Origin: Ariolimax columbianus
Lineage: Eukaryota; Mollusca; Gastropoda; Stylommatophora; Arionidae
Length of the DNA stretch: 64,000 nt
NCBI GenBank assembly: GCA_036924085.1
Contig: JAVGWX010000005.1
Location: 74,372,547-74,436,546, forward strand
Direction of reading: 5' to 3'
Shown here: positions 56,451-64,000 of the stretch, piece after piece
Numbering within the stretch: position 1 is the stretch's first letter
Layout of the letters: every line of letters starts with the position of its first letter
Position numbers and translations under genes: made by a program
The notes under the pieces: model-generated
Database searches by the model: none
The model's input: the letters and a program-made list of their open reading frames with translations, nothing else
What the model was told of the DNA's origin: nothing

Positions 56451-57089
56451 ATTAGTGCGTAATCTGTTACTGCTTCTTTTCTGAATATTTGATAACCGTG
56501 GCTGAAGCGTTGTTTCTGAGGGACTAAGCGATTTGTTGAAATCCATTCGGTTTGTCTTTGGTTTTGATCATCACTGGCACAGCTGAAAAATTCTTTTCAT
56601 ACCTAATCGGCAGTCGAATATACGACCAACAATTGAATAGAACTTATTTCCTCTCAAGGCGAACTCTGCAGTTAAGGGGTTAAGTCGTATTTACTTTTGC
56701 GCGGGCCCACAGGAAATTTCTGCTCACCGGCAGTGGTCTGCGGACCGGCGATTGGGAAACACTTTCTCTAGAGCTAATCTATACTTGCGTTCAACACTTA
56801 TTCGGTTTATTGTTGACTCATTTTGTCAGTGAGTCTTCTTCAACTCATTTGACATAGTGTAAAACATATAAAACATATAAAACATGTTCTGCAGTTTGTA
56901 GGCTCAATCCACACAAGCACAGTAAATGAAGTAGGCTTACGAAGCTTGTGTATGTGCTTGTTTGGTCTGCTTTGCCCTGTCTTGAGGCGAAGAATGGTGA
57001 TCTGTCCCAGCCGGTCAATAGTTTGTTAGTTAGTGTGGTTCTGTTCTATTATAACGGTCTGGATTGCCCTATTTTTTTATTTCACTGTC

Positions 57090-57172
57090 TTCTGTTCATA
57101 TTACGTTCCACTTTATGCAAGCCTATCTATCTTCTGTTCATATTACGTTCCACTTTATGCAAGCCTATCTGT
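57090..57172. repeat. 40-bp tandem duplication
   Basis: TCTTCTGTTCATATTACGTT and the following 20 bp to GCAAGCCTATCT occur twice, nearly identical. Confidence 0.85.
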
Positions 57173-57188
57173 CTTTTTCTTCCCCGTG

Positions 57189-57530
57189 TAACAGTTACCT
57201 GTAGAGCATGGACGCTTGGGGCAGTGAAATTAACAGTTACCTGCAGAGCATAGCCGCTTGGAGTAGTAGAAGTAACAGTTACCTGTAGAGCATGGGAGCT
57301 TGGAGCAGTGAAAGTAACAGTTACCTGTAGAGAATGGGCGCTTGGAGCAGTGGAAGTAACAGTTACCTTTAGAGCAAAGGCGCTTGAAGCAGTAGAAATA
57401 AGAGTTACTTGCAGGGCATAGCCGCTTGGAGCAGTGAAAACAAAATTTACCTGCAGAGCATGGGCGATTGGAGCAGTGGTAGTAACAGTTACCTGTAGAG
57501 CAAAGGCGCTTGAAGCAGTGAAAGTAGGAG
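57189..57530. repeat. 42-bp minisatellite, 8 units
   Basis: TAACAGTTACCTGTAGAGCA starts units at 57189 and 57231 and continues at about 42-bp steps with point changes. Confidence 0.9.
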
Positions 57531-57534
57531 ATCG

Positions 57535-58470
57535 CGACTGTATTATCTGGTAATCACAAGTTGCCTGAATGTTAGCTGGCTATCCGAGGTCACTCCAGTG
57601 CTCAACACAGTGCCAGTGTTGCAGGTCGGCAAAAAAGCGAGAGGTTAATATTCGCTCTAGGTGGAAACTTTTCTAGATTGGGGATAGGTGTCAGCTTGAC
57701 CATTCTGGTACCAGACATAAGTGACGAGGGCTAGGTTGACAACAAGGATTCACACTCACAATTAGAATGACAGTGACTAGTAGGTATTGAAACTAATTCG
57801 ATACTAGATTGGTGGGAACAAAATAGATCGATGACTAACCAGCCAACTGGGGAGGACTACTCAACAGCCATTTTTTGTTTTTAGAACTAAGAATAGTGTA
57901 TATGAAATAGAAAGTTAAGAGAGATTTTGGGATTTAGAGAGAGAGATTTTACGGGGTGGTTATCCCAAGAAGAAACGTAAGTACGATACGCTGGGGTATC
58001 GAATCCCACAGATGTCAAGGCAGGTGAGTAAGTTTTACCTCAATAGTTGCGTTCAATACTTCAGTTCATATACCGACATTCATATCATTATAAAGTAAGC
58101 AGCCGATGATATTTTCACCCTGTTTTGAATGTGTTGTACTTTTGTTAAGATATTAAAACCGTGGGTCTAATGTCGCAGAAACAACAGAACGTATGTGGTC
58201 AAACAAGCCAGGAAGGCTGTGTTTTCATTCAATATGATAGTTTTATACTTTATTATATAATCACCATGTCTTTCCAGTCTACACTCAATAGCCTCCCTAG
58301 ACATGTATTGACGAACGATTGGAGTTTCCTCTGTGTTGCCATTGTCATTCTACAAGTTTCCGCTCCGTACTAGAGTACTGACTTGACATTGGAATGAATC
58401 AATCTCAGCTTGGTCTTTATGTTGCTATATTTCCAGTAACAGGAATACTGTCCTTGCTTTTCAAATTGTA
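57535..58470. other. Spacer, nothing recognised
   Basis: No coding similarity. A 70-residue frame at 58161-58373 has no motif. Confidence 0.4.
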
Positions 58471-58474
58471 GCCC

Positions 58475-58716
58475 TTGCGTTCGCCTTATTTCTCAAATCC
58501 CCAAGGCGGTGTGCGTTGCACTGTGGTTTTTATTTTGCGCCTGTCGGCCCAGTGCATCCGACTTCAGCATGCATTTTATGTAAGGGCCTGCTTCCTCCTG
58601 CATTTTCTAAGGGTTTGCTTCCCCGGGGTAACGGCCGGTGCTGTGATGGGGATCGAACCCAGCACCTTCGGGTTGTGAGCCGTGCCACTTAACCACTAGG
58701 CCACGCCGTCCCCTCG
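58475..58716 (-). mobile_element. tRNA-derived SINE, family A, copy A4
   Basis: A minus-strand copy from its 3' end (GCGTTCGCCTTATTTCTCAA on plus) to its 5' end (CACGCCGTCCCCT). Box B is perfect as GGTTCGATCCC on minus. It lacks the long A-rich tail of A2. No clear target duplication was found. Confidence 0.88.
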
Positions 58717-58719
58717 CTG

Positions 58720-59300
58720 TCCAAATATGCCTTTACATATTTTCATCACATATGTCCCTCTTCAGATACAACACGACAACTTGAATGCCCAGCACCACTA
58801 TTAATAAACATACATTGCCACTGTTTTTCTAATTTGAAATAAAGTTATCCAACTTCCTGTGACTAAAATTATCACACATCATTTTCACCTATTGATACTT
58901 GATTTCATGATATTATTCCGCTCAATACGAATAGTCCATTGAACGCGTTATTAAGAATCAAATAACATACTAGTTGAATATTCCGTGCATTCTATCTATG
59001 TAACAAAAATATGGGCTGTCAGCGTTGAATAAAAAGACTGTAAAAAATCATAAATCAGAATAGCATGCAAAGAGAATATAACCTATTAGATGCATACATC
59101 TGATTGATTTGGACATGTCGTTCGCACGCTCGATAATCAACGCCGAAGCAGCTGTGGTGCGGTGAGTGCAGGATAGACACGCCCTCGATGGATGGGAGGG
59201 GAGGGAGAAACGAGGAGAGCAGAGCGGCGCTGGGTGGAGGGCTGAAAGGAGTAGGCGGTTAGAAGGAGCTGTACATACTTTCTTAACAGTTTCCTCGTTG
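58720..59300. other. Spacer, nothing recognised
   Basis: AT-rich sequence, then a GC-richer stretch near 59140-59270. No recognisable gene. Confidence 0.4.
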
Positions 59301-59319
59301 ATGTCGCTCCTGCCTGCGA

Positions 59320-59550
59320 TTTGCTCCGGACGTTCTCCGTGTTATCCTTCCTGTCATCTGTTTGCTCCGGACGTCCTCCGTGTCATCCTTCCTCTTTGCT
59401 ATTTGCTCCGGACGTCTTCTATTTCATCCTTTCTGTCATCTATTTGCTCCAGACGTCTTCTATATCATCCTTCTTGTCATCTGTTTGCTCCGGACGTCAT
59501 CTATTTCATCCTTCCTGTCAGCTATTTGCTCCGGACGTCCTACATATATT
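59320..59550. repeat. 41-bp minisatellite, 6 units
   Basis: TTTGCTCCGGACGTC recurs at 41-bp intervals (59323, 59364, 59405, 59446, 59487, 59528). Plus-strand frames across it are repeat-derived. Confidence 0.92.
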
Positions 59551-59844
59551 GTTATCATTTCGCATGTTGTTCCCATAGCTGAGAAGAGAATCATCGCTTC
59601 GACCAGAGTGATCAATTCCAAGACAGCCCAATTATCGGCGCTTTCACGTATGTCCTACGTGCAGTAAAAATGGTTTCGGTTAGATTTGAATATACAGTTA
59701 TGTACGGCCACATACACTGAAACAGGCAATTGTCCCTTAATTCACCTTAATTCAATTGTCAAAAACAACTGCTGCCTTACAGATAGGCTGGGGACAGCCA
59801 AAGACTAAGGAGGACATCCCTACAGAAACGCCTGTTGAAATCGG

Positions 59845-61533
59845 ATGCACGGGGCCGCAAGCCTAACAAAACAGTGCAACGTAAATCGCAGCATGATGAC
59901 AGTACAACCTATTAGAAAAACGCATGGCGCTCATCCTGCGGAGTCCCGCCAGGCAGCGATAGTGCCGGACCTCACGCCTCGAAGGGGCCCACCCTTGACT
60001 ACTGGTGGTCACCCACCCATGTGTCGTGGAGTCAAGGCACATGGCTATGGGGCAACTTCTATTGACCAAAACCTCAAGACCCTCAAAATACTACAGTGGA
60101 ATGCGGAGGGAGTCATTAACAAAAAACTTTCCCTAACACATCACCTGCATGAAGGTAAGATTGACGTGCATGTATCCAGGAAACGCACCTCAACAATAAT
60201 CATAAATTCTCAATCAGAGGATACCAGACCTTCCGTCTAGATAGAGAAGGCCACAAAGGAGGGGTCCTGATACTGACCAGAAACTGCATACCGAGTAGCG
60301 CGGTATCTGTCAATCACACCGGACAAGCAGAAATTGTAGGAGTTGACATAATGGCTCAAGAGACGAAGCTCCGCATTTTCAATCTGTACGGACCACCAAA
60401 TAGAGACCTATCGCTCTCGAGTATGGAGGTCAGAGACTCCAACTGCATAGTAGTTGGAGATTTCAACAGCCACTCGGAGAGATGGGGATACTCTGACACA
60501 GACAACTGAGGTGACGAAGTGGAAGATTGGGAGATAGATGCAAATCTCTCCCTAATCAATAGGCCGGAGGATAGCCCTAGCTTCTATTCAAGAACATGGC
60601 ATACCACCTCGAGTCCAGATTTGGCCTTCTCCACACAGGACATACACCATAAAATAGACCGCCAGGTGCTAAACCAACTGGCAGGTAGCGACCACAGGCC
60701 GATCAGGCTAACCATTGACATGGAAGTAGGCCCACAGGAAACAAAACCGCTCCCACGTTGGAATTACAAACGAGCCGACTGGGACAGATTTGCAATCCTG
60801 ACAGATGGGCTGTGTAAAACCATCAACACACGAAACACCAAAATGAAGCCCATGGTAGAGAGCCTAAGCAAGGCAATAATGCAAGCCGCCACTGAAACCA
60901 TCCCAAGAGGAGCTAGGAAAAACTATAAGCCCTACTGGAATGATGAGTTGCAGAAAGTGGAAGATGCAGTAACAAATGCTAGGAACATGGCAGAGCGAGA
61001 AAAATCCATGGAGGCAAACATCGCCCTCAAAGCCGCCGTGGCGAAGTACAAACACACTCTCAAGCAAACAGCAAGAGAAAGCTGGAAAAATAAAACGGAA
61101 AGTCTAATCCTGGACAAAGACGGGAACAAGCTATGGAAGCTAGTCAGAGCCATGAACGACAAAACCCCGTCAAATAAACAAATTACTATCAAGCAAGGCG
61201 AGAACTTGATCACAGGTAAGAAAGCCGCAAACGCCTTTGTCGATCACTATGCCAGAGCAAACCACATCGAGGTCCCTGCAGATAAGCATACAGACATTAG
61301 CGAAGAGCTAAAGGGACACGAAAACATGAATACGGCACCTAAAGAGCACATGATGGCCAAACTAACAATGCGCGAAATGGAAGAGGCTATGAGAACACTG
61401 AAGAAAAAGAAATCTCCCGGAAAAGACGGGATAACAAACGAAATGCTGATGGGGCTGGGCCAAACAGCGAAGAAGAAACTGCTATCGGTCCTGAACCAAA
61501 GCTGGAAAAGGGGAATTGTACCACAGGTGGAAT
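59845..61533 (+). pseudogene. LINE ORF2, 5' part: N-terminus, endonuclease, linker
   Basis: ORF2 can start at ATG 59845, about 78 codons before the endonuclease motif LQWNAEG, which fits a short Pro/Arg-rich leader. A 1-bp deletion after KIDV (near 60168) breaks the endonuclease frame, and TGA at 60507-60509 (AGA in copy A) breaks it again. Thereafter the frame is open to 61533, with SPDLAFST and AGSDHRPI (the end of the endonuclease) and KSPGKDGITNEML. The 445-bp step ends it. Confidence 0.88.
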
Positions 61534-64000
61534 AATAAAACGGAAAGTCTAAACCTGGACAAAGACGGGAACAAGCTATGGAAGCTAGTCAGAGCAATGA
61601 ACGACGAAACCCCGTCAAATAAACAAATTACTATCAAGCAGGGCGAGAACTTGATCACAGGTAAGAAAGCCGCAAACGCCTTTGTCGATCACTATGCCAG
61701 AGCAAACCACATCGAGGTCCCTGCAGATAAGCATACAGACATTAGCGAAGAGCTAAAGGGACACGAAAACATAAATACGGCTCCCGAAGAGCACATGATG
61801 GCCAAACTAACAATGCGCGAAATGGAAGAGGCTATGAGAACGCTAAAGAAAAGGAAATCTCCCGGAAAAGACGGGATAACAAACGAAATGCTGATGGGGC
61901 TGGGCCAAACAGCGAAGAGGAAACTACTATCAGTCCTGAACCAAAGCTGGAAAAGGGGTATTGTACCTCAGGCGTGGAAAGACGCAATACTGGTACCAGT
62001 ACCAAAAACAGGAAAGGATAAAACAGATAGAAATGGATACAGGCCCATCAGCCTACTGAGCTGTGTCGGCAAGCTGATGGAACGGATGATAAACACCAGA
62101 CTGATGTGGCATCTGGAAGAAAAACGAATACTAATTCCACAGCAAGCCGGCTTTAGACAGCACAGATCCACTGAGGACCAGGTCATCCTCATAGCCCAGG
62201 AGATAGAAGATGCCTACCAGGCACAGAAACACACAGTAGCTGTTTGGGTGGATCTGGAAAAGGCATTTGACAAAGTCTGGAAGGACGGACTTAGAGTCAA
62301 GCTAAGAAGAAGTGATGTTTGTGGGAAGATGTACAAGTGGATCAACCACTACCTCAAACAAAGAACGGCCAGAGTCCAAGTACAAGGGCAGATGAGCAAA
62401 AAGGTGACACTCGAGCAGGGAGTACCCCAAGGGGGAGTATTGTCACCCACACTCTTCCTGGTATATATAAACGATATTACAGAGAATATACCAAGAAGAG
62501 TCCATAGCTCAATGTTTGCAGACGATCTGGCTATGTGGACCTCTGAAAAGAATCTCACCATAGCAAGAAATCGGATGCAGACGGCCCTAACATCGTTGGA
62601 AGAGTGGGCGAACTCATGGCTGGTCAAAATAAACGAGGAGAAAACCACGTGCACAATATTCTCGCTTTCATTAAAACCCCAAAGTACCAAATTAAGTCTA
62701 AATGGCAAAATCCTGCAGCCAAACGACAACAAAACCTATCTGGGAGTCACATTTGATCGGCGCATGACATGGAAAAGTCAGATTGAGAGAAACCGAATGA
62801 AAGCCAGAGAAAGAATGGCAATCATGAGAAAACTTGCTGGCACAAGCTGGGGAGCAGACGAAGGCATACTAAAGAAACTGTACACTGGAAGAGTGAGACA
62901 AGTTCTCGAGTATGGCATTGCGGCATGGACAACAGCAGCGAAGGCGAACTTCGATAAAGTTAACAAACTTCAAAACCAAGCCATGAGAATTATAACAGGT
63001 GGCATGAAGTCAACGCCAATTGTAGAACTTGAAAAGATTACAAAACTGCAATCCATGACCGATAGAAGAGACTGCAGAGCCCAGCTGCAGTCAGAGAAAC
63101 TCCGAAGACTGACGGACCACCCAATGTACCAGAGACTAAACAATTTGGGAAATGGGAAACTAAAGCGGAGAAACTTTGCAGAAATAGCCAAAGCAAAGAT
63201 GCACGAAGATCCCATAAACGCACTAACAACACCAAAACCCATCACTACTGTACGAAAACCTACCTGGAGGCAGGATATATTTCCAGAGGTGGTAGAAAAT
63301 ATACCAGGTATTGCAAACAAAAACTGCCAGACTGAAAAAGAAAGGAGAGACACTACCCTAAGCTTCATATCGAAAAGCTACCCAAGCATGGACTGGACCG
63401 ATGCATACACCGACGGTTCTGTAACAAACACTACACAGAACGGAGGGGCAGGAGCATTCCTGAACCTACCAAATGGCAGAAAAATAACACTGTCATTCGC
63501 TACTGGTAAGTACACAAGCAATTTCAGAGCGGAGGCAGAGGCACTGAGGGCGGCAGTGGAAGAAATGGTGACACACAGTGAAAATGAGAGCCATATAGTC
63601 CTGCTGACAGATGCTCTCGCCGTAGTCACAGCGCTAAAAAGCCAGAAAAACACTGAGCTTAATGACTTAAGAGCAGCACTCTGCAAACTGTGCCAGCAGT
63701 CCGCACCAAAAAGGGTAGTGGTACAGTGGGTCCCGTCACACTGCAACATCCAAGGCAACGAGGAGGCAGATAGACTGGCAAAAGAAGGTGCAAGACTACC
63801 ACAAACATACCAGTATGACGTACGAAGAGTCAAAACGGCTTATCAAAGCCAGATACATGACCAAATGGGAAACCGAACATACTGGTTACACCAAAAACGA
63901 TGCCTATTACCAGTTGAACCGAAGAGAGCAGGTAGTTGTCTTCAGACTTCGCACTGGCCACAACAGACTGAGGTACCACCTATTCAACAACTTGAAGATA
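61534..64000 (+). pseudogene. LINE ORF2, 3' part: RT and RNase H (incomplete at window end)
   Basis: The frame is open from about 61537 to 63800 with complete RT motifs (GYRPISLLS, QQAGFRQHRSTEDQ, VDLEKAFDKVW, GVPQGGVLSP, FADD at about 62515) and RNase H motifs (YTDGS near 63405, SHCNIQGNEEADRLAKEG near 63735-63790). A 2-bp loss after LPQT (near 63808) then shifts the frame compared with copy A. Without that change this part would be intact. The C-terminal zinc motif and tail are beyond the window. Confidence 0.88.

Larger units (their letters stand above)
55719..56765. mobile_element. Possible hAT-type non-autonomous element, about 1.05 kb
   Basis: The left end CAGTGTTACCCAATCTTCGA and the right end, read inward on minus, AAGTGTTTCCCAATCGCCGG form imperfect terminal inverted repeats of about 15 bp of hAT type (CAGTGTT.CCCAA). 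Flanking CTCTAGA at 55711-55717 and 56766-56772 resembles an 8-bp hAT target duplication but sits one base out of register. The interior holds a LINE end and a tRNA-like head, so it may have accumulated later insertions. Confidence 0.5.
59780..64000 (+). mobile_element. LINE copy B (RNase H-bearing), chimeric, runs off the window
   Basis: Second copy of the 8921-12619 LINE. It extends about 300 bp further 5', giving the 5' UTR and the start of ORF2. At 61533/61534 the sequence jumps back 445 bp: 61091-61516 and 61536-61961 are parallel versions of the same region. The second version resembles copy A more than the first does (for example AAGAAAAGGAAATCTCC in A and the second part, AAGAAAAAGAAATCTCC in the first). 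That pattern suggests recombination between two variants rather than simple duplication. The 3' end lies outside the window. Confidence 0.92.

Overview
The window looks like intergenic sequence from a large, repeat-rich animal genome. No host gene, rRNA or functional tRNA could be supported. The repertoire (tRNA-derived SINEs, APE-type LINEs, a CR1-like LINE, mariner and hAT remnants, an LTR element, and many mini- and microsatellites) fits a lophotrochozoan, most likely a gastropod mollusc. That placement is inference from the kinds of elements, not from a marker gene. Nearly every long reading frame is either a transposon protein or a by-product of tandem repeats.

Layout. 0-5 kb: a GAA-tailed SINE, a tRNA-derived SINE, and 58-, 42- and 9/18-bp arrays, one of them split by a second SINE. 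5-9 kb: hAT, LINE and mariner remnants. 8.9-12.6 kb: a nearly complete LINE ORF2 (endonuclease, reverse transcriptase, RNase H, zinc motif) with two nonsense codons, a (GAA)n tail and a clear target-site duplication. 12.8-18 kb: simple and minisatellite arrays, including a 30-bp array with higher-order structure. 18.4-22.1 kb: mariner remnant and a second SINE family. 23.7-26.9 kb: a long 24-26-bp satellite block. 27.3-35.2 kb: LINE remnants, including a nest in which an old minus-strand LINE (X) is split by a plus-strand LINE (W), itself split by a young GAA-tailed LINE fragment (D); X is also split by a block holding a CR1-like LINE and another LINE end. 35.2-41.7 kb: a satellite split by a young 5.67-kb LTR element that carries only a Gag-like zinc-knuckle ORF. 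43-47 kb: a 24-bp satellite and a purine-rich tract. 47.3-49.5 kb: a ZBED/SCAND3-like hAT pseudogene split by a GAA-tailed SINE. 50-59.6 kb: SINEs (one nested in another), a mariner remnant, a possible hAT-type non-autonomous element and minisatellites. 59.8-64 kb: a second copy of the 9-12 kb LINE, apparently a recombinant of two variants, running off the window.

How the pieces work together. The GAA-tailed LINE supplies endonuclease and reverse transcriptase. Three GAA-tailed SINE-like copies show target duplications, one of them is 5'-truncated, and they share a block with the LINE 5' region, so this LINE is the likely driver of the SINE-like family. The LTR element has LTRs, target duplication, polypurine tract, candidate primer site and an intact 517-codon ORF but no recognisable pol, so it would need reverse transcriptase and integrase from elsewhere. 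These two systems are the most interesting content of the window.
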